Origin: Dehalococcoidia bacterium UBA6808
Lineage (GTDB): Bacteria > Chloroflexota > Dehalococcoidia > GIF9 > UBA5629
NCBI GenBank assembly: GCA_002452695.1
Contig: DKFA01000045.1
Coordinates: 1,513 to 29,435, forward strand
DNA: 27,923 nt
Direction: 5' to 3'
The position numbers and the translations under genes are program-made. Shown here piece after piece: positions 1 through 7,465 of the stretch. The notes beneath the pieces are model-generated. The model ran no database searches. It was not told the origin of the DNA and saw only the letters and a list, made by a program, of their open reading frames with translations. How positions within the stretch are numbered: position 1 is the first letter of the stretch; the number at the start of each line of letters is the position of its first letter.

Positions 1-369
1 CCATCCTTCTCTGGGCCCAAAAATAGAGAGGTTATCTCGATGCCTAAAGCAAGTAAAATCCACGAAAGCGTATTTTCCACGGGAGAATTAGACAGGATAG
101 AACAAAGCATGGGAATTATAACTGATAAGGGGATTGTTGTGATTGATGGTTGCTCTCACCCTTATATGGGTCACATCCTGGGCACAGCCCGGCAGTTCGG
201 GGAAATTTATGGGATAATTGGCGGATTGCATGGATTCAGTGAATTTGAATTATTCAAAGCTTTGCAATTGATTTGCCCTACCCACTGCACTCAGCATAAA
301 GCAGAGCTTAAGAGATTATATCCTGAAAGGTGCATTGAAGGAGGAGCCGGGAGAATAATTGAAATTTAG
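1..369 (+). CDS. Metallo-beta-lactamase-fold hydrolase, 3' part only
   Basis: The reading frame is open from the first base of the window, so this is the C-terminal part of a longer gene; the ATG at 40 is internal. The visible protein has the pattern VVIDGCSHP followed about 25 residues later by IIGGLHGF, and a late CTQHK. This arrangement is typical of the metallo-beta-lactamase branch related to dihydropterin-ribofuranosyl-aminobenzene-phosphate synthase, where the His residues bind metal. The N-terminal HxHxDH motif would lie outside the window and cannot be checked. The substrate is unknown. The gene ends in TAG and is followed by about 500 bases with no intact gene. Confidence 0.75.
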   Translation, partial: PSFSGPKNREVISMPKASKIHESVFSTGELDRIEQSMGIITDKGIVVIDGCSHPYMGHILGTARQFGEIYGIIGGLHGFSEFELFKALQLICPTHCTQHKAELKRLYPERCIEGGAGRIIEI

Positions 370-439
370 AGTCGAGCGTGCCTGTATGGTTAGAATGGCA
401 TAGTCTGGGTTGTATTTATCGTTAGGGTAGCTAACATCG

Positions 440-697
440 CTAAACGATAGAGAAAATTGTTACCGCGGGGCCAACCAGTTCGTAAGCAGATTCTTCAACA
501 GCCTTCGGTAAAACGTGTCCGTGAATTCTATACGACTCGATGAATTTGGTAGCTACGCTTTAGAGGTATTCTAAAGCCTCTGCAGGTGTATCCCCCCAAG
601 CGCGACATCCTGGTAACGCAGGAACCTCAGCCATATATTTACATTCAGTGTCCTCACTAGGCTGATACATCACTGCTGGTAATTTATATTGCTTCAT
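440..697 (-). pseudogene. hicB: HicB-family antitoxin broken by one in-frame stop
   Basis: Read on the minus strand from ATG at 697, preceded by AGAGGA, the frame encodes 45 residues beginning MKQYKLPAVMYQP and containing VPALPGCRAWGDTPAEALEYL. This is the HicB N-terminal pattern (edge-strand segment, PALPGC, GDT, EAL). A TAA stop at 560-562 then interrupts it. The same frame continues for 39 codons (SVATKFIESYRIHGHVLP...) to TAG at 440-442, exactly as a full-length HicB would, so the lesion is a single nonsense change, not a frameshift. A CAA-to-TAA change is the simplest explanation. HicB normally neutralises the HicA mRNA interferase; no hicA gene is visible on either side. The 45-residue peptide might still be made. 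The flanking spacers (370-439 and 698-818) show nothing else recognisable. Confidence 0.75.
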
Positions 698-818
698 GCG
701 CTCAATCCTCTTTTGCCTTATTCTTACATCTTACTGCTACACTCTACTAACTCGGACCATGAGTGTCAAGCGACAGCCGCAGGCACGGCACGTTCAATGA
801 GGACATTTTGCCATTTAT

Positions 819-827
819 TGCTATAAT
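819..827 (+). promoter_or_regulatory. Extended -10 promoter for the HesB-like gene
   Basis: The sequence TGCTATAAT is a perfect extended -10 element (TG-N-TATAAT). It places a transcription start near 834, about 40 bases before the HesB-like start codon. No convincing -35 box is seen at the usual spacing, which is acceptable for extended -10 promoters. Confidence 0.55.
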
Positions 828-872
828 TCGATGTAATATTTGTTACAATCGCGTGATTGTCGTAAGGAGGAC

Positions 873-1220
873 ATGACTGTGATAGAAATTACCGATGCCG
901 CCAAAGCTGAATTAAAGCGGATTTTAAGCGAGAACAGCCAGGACTCGTCCGAGCTGCTCAGACTCACGGCCGGACCGGAAGGCAGCCTGGGGCTGATCAT
1001 CGATAAAGCGATGGAGGGCGACAATATCTTCGAGCACGAGGGCATCATGGTGCTGGCGATCGAAGAGGAGCTGGCCGGCATGATGCACGGCGTGAGTATG
1101 GACGTCGAGGACACCGACGAAGGGCCCATGCTGACATTCAAAGGTGATTGCGGCTGTGGCTGCGACGATAATGAGCGCGGCCCCGGCTCATGCTGCGGCG
1201 GCGAAGGCAGTTGCCACTAA
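873..1220 (+). CDS. HesB/IscA-like protein with Cys-rich tail
   Basis: A 115-residue protein with the HesB/IscA fold pattern: N-terminal ITDAAKAELKRIL helix, a beta segment LLRLTAG, GIMVLAIEEELA, then VSMDVED. IscA-type proteins help assemble or carry iron-sulfur clusters. The usual first cluster-binding Cys (in the GxCSG segment) is absent here; the sequence reads GPEGSLG. The tail is rich in Cys (GDCGCGC at 92-97, then SCC and SCH), six in all. This resembles the HesB-related selenoprotein group more than classical IscA. The start is uncertain: AAGGAGG at 864-870 lies only 2 bases from ATG 873 but 8 bases from GTG 879, so translation may begin at 879 (113 residues). Metal binding is inferred, not proven. 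Confidence 0.75.
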   Translation: MTVIEITDAAKAELKRILSENSQDSSELLRLTAGPEGSLGLIIDKAMEGDNIFEHEGIMVLAIEEELAGMMHGVSMDVEDTDEGPMLTFKGDCGCGCDDNERGPGSCCGGEGSCH

Positions 1221-1311
1221 CAGGGTTGTCACTTCAGCTTCTCTTTCAAGCCTAAACAAAACATATTTCCTGCACGTTATCTATGGTGTAACTGATAACG
1301 GGGGATTTAAC

Positions 1312-2595
1312 ATGAAAATGAAATGGTTCAATATCCTCGGGCTGGGCATTGTGCTGATGGGAAGCCTGTGCGGGTGCGCGCAGCCGGCTTCAGGTGACGT
1401 GATCAAGTCGGATCTGGGCAGGACTGCCGCCTCCGTCAGCCAGTCTGATATGAAAACGCTGGTGGACGGCAATAACGAGTTTGCCTTCGACCTCTATCAG
1501 GCGGTCACGGGCGGGACGGGCAATGTCTTCTATTCGCCCTTCAGCATTTCCCTGGCGCTGGCCATGACCTATGCCGGGGCCGCCGGCGATACCGCCAGGC
1601 AGATGGCGGATACGCTGCATTACACTCTGCCGCAGGACCGCCTGCATCCAGCCTTTAACAGCCTCGACCGTGAACTGGCATCGCGGGGCCAGGGCGCCCA
1701 GGGCAAGGACGCTAAGGGCTTCAGGCTGAATATCGTCAACGCCCTGTGGGGACAGAAGGGCTATAATTTCCTATCCTCCTATCTCGACCTGATTGCACTC
1801 AACTACGGGGCTGGATTGAGGACGATGGACTTCCGCGCTGCCGCGGAGGAATCGCGCAGGACGATCAACACCTGGGTGGCAGACCAGACCGAGCAGCGTA
1901 TCAAGGACCTGATACCGGCCGGGGCGATCGACCCCGCCACCAGGCTGGTGCTGACTAATGCCATCTATTTCAACGCCGCCTGGGCCAGCCAGTTCCAGAA
2001 AGAAGCGACCAGCCCTGCCCCCTTCCACCTGCTGGACGGGAAGGATGTCCAGGCGCCTATGATGAACCAGACCGAGGGAGTCAATTATGTTGCCGGGGAT
2101 GGGTTCGAGGCGGTCGAGCTGCCCTATGACGGCAATGAGCTGGCCATGCTGATCATCGCCCCGCAAAACGGCAATTTCGCCGCTTTTGAAAAGGGCCTGA
2201 CCGCGGAGAAGGTCGACAGCATTATCGGCAGTCTGGCCAGGAAACAGGTGCAGCTCAGCCTGCCGCTGTTCAAGTATGAATCCAAATTCAGCCTGGCTCA
2301 AACGCTGATGGGGATGGGCATGCCTGTGGCCTTCAGCAGCAGCGCCGATTTTTCAGGCATGACGGGCAACCGCGATCTCTGCATCAGCGACGTGATCCAC
2401 CAGGCCTTTGTGCTGGTGGACGAGGCCGGCACCGAGGCTGCTGCCGCCACGGCCGTGGTCATGATGACGACCTCCATGCCCACACAGCCCGTCAGGGTGG
2501 TCATCGACAGGCCGTTCATCTTCCTCATCCGGGACATCAAGACAGGCGCGGTGATCTTCGTGGGCCGGGTGACCAACCCTGCGCTAGCGCAGTAA
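1312..2595 (+). CDS. Serpin-family protease inhibitor, predicted lipoprotein
   Basis: A 427-residue serpin. The N-terminus is a signal peptide ending in SLCGC, a lipobox with Cys22 as the likely lipidation site, so the protein probably sits on the outer face of the membrane. The serpin core is clear: NVFYSPFSISLALAMTYAGA near the start of the domain, LTNAIYFNAAW in the middle, and RPFIFLIRD...GRVTNP at the end. The reactive-loop hinge, GTEAAAATA from residue 373, has small residues throughout, as in inhibitory serpins. Counting from the hinge Gly as P15 puts the scissile bond near residue 387 (MTT/SM), which would suit a protease accepting small or Met residues, not Arg. I chose ATG 1312 because the signal peptide begins there and GGGGGA precedes it; ATG 1318 is possible. 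Confidence 0.93.
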   Translation: MKMKWFNILGLGIVLMGSLCGCAQPASGDVIKSDLGRTAASVSQSDMKTLVDGNNEFAFDLYQAVTGGTGNVFYSPFSISLALAMTYAGAAGDTARQMADTLHYTLPQDRLHPAFNSLDRELASRGQGAQGKDAKGFRLNIVNALWGQKGYNFLSSYLDLIALNYGAGLRTMDFRAAAEESRRTINTWVADQTEQRIKDLIPAGAIDPATRLVLTNAIYFNAAWASQFQKEATSPAPFHLLDGKDVQAPMMNQTEGVNYVAGDGFEAVELPYDGNELAMLIIAPQNGNFAAFEKGLTAEKVDSIIGSLARKQVQLSLPLFKYESKFSLAQTLMGMGMPVAFSSSADFSGMTGNRDLCISDVIHQAFVLVDEAGTEAAAATAVVMMTTSMPTQPVRVVIDRPFIFLIRDIKTGAVIFVGRVTNPALAQ

Positions 2596-2618
2596 ACCGG
2601 ATACGGGAAAAGGGGGTT

Positions 2619-4094
2619 TCAGGCCAGCTTGAAGCCCTTTTCCTTGAACAGCCGCAGACAGACATCGACGACTTCGGCATCATAGAGCATGCCGCGGTTA
2701 TTGCTGATCTCTTCCAGGGCGTCCCTGATGCCGCACGCCGGCCGGTAGGGCCTGTGAAAGCTCATGGCGTCGACCACGTCGGCCACAGCCAGGATCTTTG
2801 CCTCGAGACAGATATCTTCTGATTTCAACCCGTCGGGATAGCCTGATCCGTCCAGCCGCTCGTGATGCTGCAGCACCATCTTGCAGACAGGCCAGGGGAA
2901 GTCGATGGTCTTGAGTATCTCGCGTCCCACGCCGGGATGCGTCCTGATCAGGTCAAATTCGATCTGTTTCAGCTTGCCAGGCTTGCTCAATATCTCGGTC
3001 GGTATGTTGATCTTGCCTATGTCATGCAGGGCGCCGGCCATCTGTATGGCCGTTACCTGTGTTTCCGGCAGCCCCATCTCACTGGCGATGGCGGCTGCCA
3101 GCCTGGCAACGTGCTGCTGATGGCCTGAGGTGTAGGGGTCGCGCACTTCGGAGATCATGGCGATAGTCTGTACAGCGCCCTCCATGGACTTTTGCAGCCT
3201 TTCATAGCTGTGCTGTAGCCGGACTTCGGTTTTATAACGCTCAGTGATATCGCGGACCACGGCGATGATGCCCGCAGGTTTGCCTTTTTCATCTCGAAGC
3301 AGGCTGAAAGTGTTTTCACTCCGGGACGTCGTACCATCCTTGCGGTGAAACTCGAATTCCAGGGTCCTGGAGAAAGTGTAACCGGGGTCTTCCTGCAGCT
3401 TGGCCATTTCCTCGTTAAAGGCCTCCATCGCAGTCTCCAGGCTTTGCGGTGTGATGTACTGCTCGAAAGGCTTTTCGAGCATTTCCTGAGCGGTGAAACC
3501 ACTCAGTTTTTCTGTCGAGGGGCTGAGATAGACGAGTTTGAGGTCCATGTCCATCAGCCAGACGGTATCACTCATGTTATCGGCCAGCAGTCGGTAGAGG
3601 CGCTCGCTTTCCCTTAAAGCCTTCTCGGTCTGCTTTCGCTGCGTGATATCGCGCCCGATACCCATGCAGTAGGCAGGTTCTCCATTACGGTAGATGACCG
3701 TGGAACTTGTCTCGACTTCAACAGTACTGCCGTCCTTGCGCTTCAATACAAACTCGTAAGACTCCACCTGCGAGCCGGTCTCCCGCAGCTCCTTGAGGAA
3801 ATCCATGGCAGAAGGCAGTTGGGCTTCAGCCAGCAGCGAAGCGAAATTAAGGTTGGATATGTCCTCCCGCTCATAGCCGAGCATCTGCAGAGCTGCATCG
3901 TTGGCGTCAATGAAATTGCCCTCGAAATCGTGGAAATAGACGGCGTCGCGTGAGTGGTTGAAAAGAGAAAGATAACGCTCCTCGATGTCCTGCGGCCCGG
4001 CCCCGGAAGCAGATTGGTTGACGCCCTTTATAGCCCGGGACTGCCCGCTGTCTGCCTGTTTCAGCAACTTTCTGTAACCTGTGACATCCAGCAT
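2619..4094 (-). CDS. PAS-PAS-HD-GYP cyclic-di-GMP phosphodiesterase
   Basis: A 491-residue sensor-hydrolase. Two PAS domains (about residues 36-155 and 164-288), each ending in a PAC-type RDIT segment, are followed by a short helical linker and an HD-GYP domain (about 300-485). Catalytic signatures are visible: HD at 357-358 in GALHDIGK, HH at 410-411, and GSGYP at 416-420. HD-GYP enzymes hydrolyse cyclic di-GMP. No membrane segment is seen, so it is probably cytoplasmic and senses an intracellular signal through PAS. The start is set by a GGAGGT at 4105-4110, 10 bases before ATG 4094; the frame extends to a TTG at 4133 but without ribosome-binding support. It converges on the serpin with only 23 bases between stops. 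Confidence 0.92.
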   Translation of the reverse strand: MLDVTGYRKLLKQADSGQSRAIKGVNQSASGAGPQDIEERYLSLFNHSRDAVYFHDFEGNFIDANDAALQMLGYEREDISNLNFASLLAEAQLPSAMDFLKELRETGSQVESYEFVLKRKDGSTVEVETSSTVIYRNGEPAYCMGIGRDITQRKQTEKALRESERLYRLLADNMSDTVWLMDMDLKLVYLSPSTEKLSGFTAQEMLEKPFEQYITPQSLETAMEAFNEEMAKLQEDPGYTFSRTLEFEFHRKDGTTSRSENTFSLLRDEKGKPAGIIAVVRDITERYKTEVRLQHSYERLQKSMEGAVQTIAMISEVRDPYTSGHQQHVARLAAAIASEMGLPETQVTAIQMAGALHDIGKINIPTEILSKPGKLKQIEFDLIRTHPGVGREILKTIDFPWPVCKMVLQHHERLDGSGYPDGLKSEDICLEAKILAVADVVDAMSFHRPYRPACGIRDALEEISNNRGMLYDAEVVDVCLRLFKEKGFKLA

Positions 4095-4203
4095 TTCAAT
4101 AACTACCTCCGGTCCCCGGTCTTGTAAATGCAATCACAAACACAGCCTTTTAATCAAATTTTGATCAAATTTTAATAAAAGGTCCTTCTTTAATATAAGC
4201 TCT

Positions 4204-4215
4204 ATATACGTATAT
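4204..4215. promoter_or_regulatory. 12-bp perfect palindrome between divergent genes
   Basis: ATATACGTATAT is a perfect 12-base palindrome in the 230-base spacer between the HD-GYP gene (minus) and the metallophosphoesterase gene (plus). A second short palindrome, TTTGATCAAA, lies about 40 bases to its left. Either could be a regulator site, but the spacer is A+T-rich there and chance is possible. Confidence 0.25.
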
Positions 4216-4250
4216 GTCAAACTGAAGCGGCGACGCTGACATGCAACGGC

Positions 4251-4280
4251 TTGTCTGCCGGGCGGTGAATGTTGTATATT
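4251..4280 (+). promoter_or_regulatory. Putative promoter of the metallophosphoesterase gene
   Basis: TTGTCT at 4251-4256 and TATATT at 4275-4280 are separated by 18 bases and lie about 45 bases before the start codon at 4325. This is a reasonable sigma-70-type match. Confidence 0.4.
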
Positions 4281-4324
4281 TAGCTGTCCAAAGGTTTTGA
4301 TTTTGCTCAACTGGAGGTGTCAGG

Positions 4325-5704
4325 ATGTCTAAAGCCCCCGCAAAGGCTATCGGTATTTTCCACGTATTTTTCTGCCTTGTATTGGTTCTAAGCGCAGTTG
4401 CGTGCGCTCCCAAACAGTCGTTCAAGATCGATTCTGATCCTACCCTGCGTACCCTGCTGCAAAAAGTCCCCGACTATCCCCAGACCAGTTTTATCGTAAT
4501 GAGCGATCCGCATATTTACGATCCGGCCCTGGGAACAACGGGAGAAGCCTTTGACAGCTATCTGCTTAACGATCGTAAACTGCTGCGTGAAGGCCCGGAG
4601 ATAGTGGAGACGGCCATCAAGGCACAGATCAATCTTAAGCCGGGTGTTGTGCTGGTTTCAGGCGACCTGACCAAGGATGGAGAAAAAACGAGCCATGAAT
4701 TGTTTGCCAAATATCTGAAACAGCTCAAAGATGCAGGTAAAAGGGTATATGTAATACCGGGCAATCATGATATCAATAATCCCCATGCCTTGAGGTATGA
4801 GGGTAACAATACATCGCGTGTGCCCAGCGTCACCCCCGCTGAGTTTGAGCAAATATATGCTGATTTTGGTTTTAGCGAGGCAATTCATCGTGACCCGAAC
4901 TCATTAAGCTATATCGCCGAGATGCAGCCGGGGATTTGGCTGTTTGCGTTGGATTCCTGTATTTACCAGGAAAACATGAAGTTGGGGACGCCTGTCACGG
5001 ACGGCAAGTTCAGTCCGGAAACGCTGCAATGGATCGAGGAGATGCTGGGTAAGGCGGCCAGCGCAGGCAAGGCCGTCATTGTTATGATGCATCACGGCGT
5101 AATGGAACACTATAACGGCCAGGAAAAAAACTACGGTGAATATGTTGTTGATGACTACGAGGATGTGGGCAGGCTGTTCGCCGCCTATAATGCCCGGCTG
5201 GTCTTCACCGGCCACTATCATGCGCAGGACATTACGTATAAAAAGTTTCCCAATGAAAAGTTTCTCTATGATATCGAGACAGGTTCCCTGGTGACCAACC
5301 CCCTGCCTTACCGTATTGTAAATATCGGCGCTGATCAGCAGATGACGGTGCGTTCTGAATTTGTGACTTCTATCCCATCCTATCCTCAAAACCTGCCGCA
5401 GCATGCCGCCAAATACCTGAGGGAAGGCATCAGCAGTATTGCCACACGCACCATCATGGAATATGGCGTAGATGAAGCCGAGGCCGCCAAACTGGCAGAC
5501 CAGGTGACGGATGCCTTTGTCGCTCATTATGCCGGTGACGAGAAGCTGGCGGCCGGCAAAGAGCCAATCCAGCAGTGGGGACTGAGCCTGCCGGGCTGGT
5601 TTGTTATGCAGTTCCGCAAGGACCTGGTCTATGGTCTGTGGCAGGACTTGCCCCCGGCTGATAATAACGTAATTATCGATCTTAAAACGGGCAACTGGAA
5701 GTAG
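4325..5704 (+). CDS. Lipoprotein calcineurin-like metallophosphoesterase
   Basis: A 459-residue protein with a hydrophobic signal peptide ending in SAVAC (Cys27), so probably a membrane-anchored, externally facing lipoprotein. All five metallophosphoesterase signatures are present in order: SDPHI (D61, H63), SGDLTKDGE, PGNHDI, MMHHG and TGHYHAQD. These residues bind two metal ions and cleave phosphate mono- or diesters. The substrate cannot be told from sequence. After the catalytic domain, roughly the last 120 residues form an extra region (from about IPSYPQNLPQ) that I do not recognise. GGAGG at 4313-4317 lies 7 bases before the ATG. The gene appears monocistronic; the 151-base spacer after it shows no clear terminator and nothing else recognisable. 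Confidence 0.9.
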   Translation: MSKAPAKAIGIFHVFFCLVLVLSAVACAPKQSFKIDSDPTLRTLLQKVPDYPQTSFIVMSDPHIYDPALGTTGEAFDSYLLNDRKLLREGPEIVETAIKAQINLKPGVVLVSGDLTKDGEKTSHELFAKYLKQLKDAGKRVYVIPGNHDINNPHALRYEGNNTSRVPSVTPAEFEQIYADFGFSEAIHRDPNSLSYIAEMQPGIWLFALDSCIYQENMKLGTPVTDGKFSPETLQWIEEMLGKAASAGKAVIVMMHHGVMEHYNGQEKNYGEYVVDDYEDVGRLFAAYNARLVFTGHYHAQDITYKKFPNEKFLYDIETGSLVTNPLPYRIVNIGADQQMTVRSEFVTSIPSYPQNLPQHAAKYLREGISSIATRTIMEYGVDEAEAAKLADQVTDAFVAHYAGDEKLAAGKEPIQQWGLSLPGWFVMQFRKDLVYGLWQDLPPADNNVIIDLKTGNWK

Positions 5705-5855
5705 GTTATCCAGTAGACTATAACGAATGACCGAAACGGCCGGACTGGTTGTGCAAATAGGCGGCTGGCTGCCGGCAGGAATCAAGGTCTGCTTAAGTTA
5801 ATTGGATGCAAGCGTCTACAACCTGGGCGTCGTGTGACCGGAAAAGGAGATATAG

Positions 5856-7442
5856 ATGTGGAACAAAGGATGGCGCGAACGAGCCTGGTCTGCGCTTGAC
5901 CAGCGCTGGGACCTGATAGTGGTCGGCGGAGGTATCACGGGTGCGGGAGTGCTGCGCCATGCGGTTGCCGCCGGGTTGAAAACCCTGCTGGTGGAAGCGG
6001 GAGATTTCTCTTTCGGCACATCCAGCCGCTCTTCCAAGCTGATACACGGCGGCCTCCGCTACATCCTCAACAAGCAGTTCAAGGTGACACGGGAATCGGT
6101 GCGCGAAAGGGAAAGGCTTATGAAGGAGGCCCCCTATGGCGTGACCAAACTGGGCTTTCTCTTTGCCAATTATGACCGCTACCACGCAGGCAACGGCATG
6201 ATTGGCAGCGTTATCGCTTTGTATGATCTCCTGGCGCCCAAATGGGACCATTCCCGCTACTCCGTGGAAAAGATCGGCCAGGAATGGCCTTTCCTGGATA
6301 AGCAGGGGCTTAAGGGCGGCTACCTTTATTACGATGCTGCCATGGACGATAGTCGGATTGTGCTGCGTGTGATCAGGGAGGCTGTGCAGGCGGGCGGGAC
6401 GGCGTTGAACTATGTCAGGGCTGAAAGCCTGCTGAGAGATAATCGCGGACAGGTCTGCGGTGTAGCTTTAAGGGATCTGGCTTCGCCTTCCGGCAGAACT
6501 GCCGAGATCAGGGGTGGGGCTGTCGTCAACGCCGCTGGTCCCTGGTCCGACGGTCTGCGCGCGCAGGTGGGCAGGCAGCCTCGCCTGAGGAAGCTGCGCG
6601 GAAGCCACCTGATCCTGCCCCATGAAAAGCTGCCCGTCAGAGCGGCTCTGACCTTGCTGCATCCCAGGGATAAAAGGGCCATGTTCGTCATTCCCTGGGA
6701 AGGGACGACGATTGTGGGGACGACCGATATCGACCATGACCCGGCGCTGGAGGGCCGCTACAGTGAGCCTTTTGCCACCCGGGAAGAGATCGATTATGTT
6801 ATGGAGATACTGGAGTTGCTTTTCCCGGGTCTGGGCTTGAAGGTGAGCGACCTGGTCTCTACCTTCTCCGGTCTCAGACCGATCGTACGCGGAGATGCTG
6901 CATCCCCTTCGGGAGAATCCAGGGCGCATGCGCTGTGGGATGAAGACGGATTGATCACGATCACGGGAGGAAAATATACTACTTTCCGCATTATGTCGAA
7001 GCAGACGGTCGGCAAAGTGCTCTCCAGGTTGGGCAGGCCGCCTGAAATAAGCCTTAAACATATCATCAACCCTCTTCCTGTGATAGACCAGCATGACCTG
7101 GATATCGCCACTCTGCATTACCTGATGGGCAGATATGGCGGAGAAACGGCCGCCCTGATAGCGGCAGCCGGTGAGGGTGAGATGGGGCATATAGCACATC
7201 TGCCCAACGTGTGGGCCGAGCTGCGCTGGGCGGCCCGCGCAGAAGGCGTTGTGCACCTGGATGACCTGTTGCTGAGGAGGGTGCGGATCGGTATGCTGCT
7301 GCCGAACGGGGCGTTGGACCTGCTGGACCGCATACGCTTGCTGGCGCAGCCTGAGCTCGGTTGGGATGACGCACGCTGGCTGCAGGAAGTGGAGCTTTAC
7401 CGCGATATCTGGAAGAAATATTACAGCCCGGATCCGGGCTGA
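5856..7442 (+). CDS. glpD: FAD-dependent glycerol-3-phosphate dehydrogenase
   Basis: A 528-residue protein of the GlpD/GlpA family, which oxidises sn-glycerol 3-phosphate to dihydroxyacetone phosphate and passes electrons to the quinone pool. The FAD-binding GGGITG is at residues 24-29, followed by the family signatures GTSSRSSKLIHGGLRY and later GLRPIV and ITGGKYTTFR. The C-terminal helical domain typical of GlpD is present, ending near WKKYYSP. AAGGAG at 5844-5849, 6 bases before ATG, fixes the start. It heads a three-gene operon: the next gene starts 24 bases after the stop. The partners (alkyl-DHAP-synthase-like oxidase and FGGY kinase) fit a role around glycerol phosphate and DHAP. Whether it works catabolically or supplies DHAP for lipid synthesis is open. 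Confidence 0.88.
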   Translation: MWNKGWRERAWSALDQRWDLIVVGGGITGAGVLRHAVAAGLKTLLVEAGDFSFGTSSRSSKLIHGGLRYILNKQFKVTRESVRERERLMKEAPYGVTKLGFLFANYDRYHAGNGMIGSVIALYDLLAPKWDHSRYSVEKIGQEWPFLDKQGLKGGYLYYDAAMDDSRIVLRVIREAVQAGGTALNYVRAESLLRDNRGQVCGVALRDLASPSGRTAEIRGGAVVNAAGPWSDGLRAQVGRQPRLRKLRGSHLILPHEKLPVRAALTLLHPRDKRAMFVIPWEGTTIVGTTDIDHDPALEGRYSEPFATREEIDYVMEILELLFPGLGLKVSDLVSTFSGLRPIVRGDAASPSGESRAHALWDEDGLITITGGKYTTFRIMSKQTVGKVLSRLGRPPEISLKHIINPLPVIDQHDLDIATLHYLMGRYGGETAALIAAAGEGEMGHIAHLPNVWAELRWAARAEGVVHLDDLLLRRVRIGMLLPNGALDLLDRIRLLAQPELGWDDARWLQEVELYRDIWKKYYSPDPG

Positions 7443-7465
7443 TCTTGTTTGTGTGAGGAGGAGCA

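Noticed and set aside
2596..2618. Shared terminator between the serpin and HD-GYP genes
   Set aside because: Only a weak AAACC/GGTTT pairing without a T-run is present.
4904..5785. 293-codon open frame on the minus strand
   Set aside because: Antisense to the metallophosphoesterase, which has all its catalytic motifs; the minus frame shows no domain.
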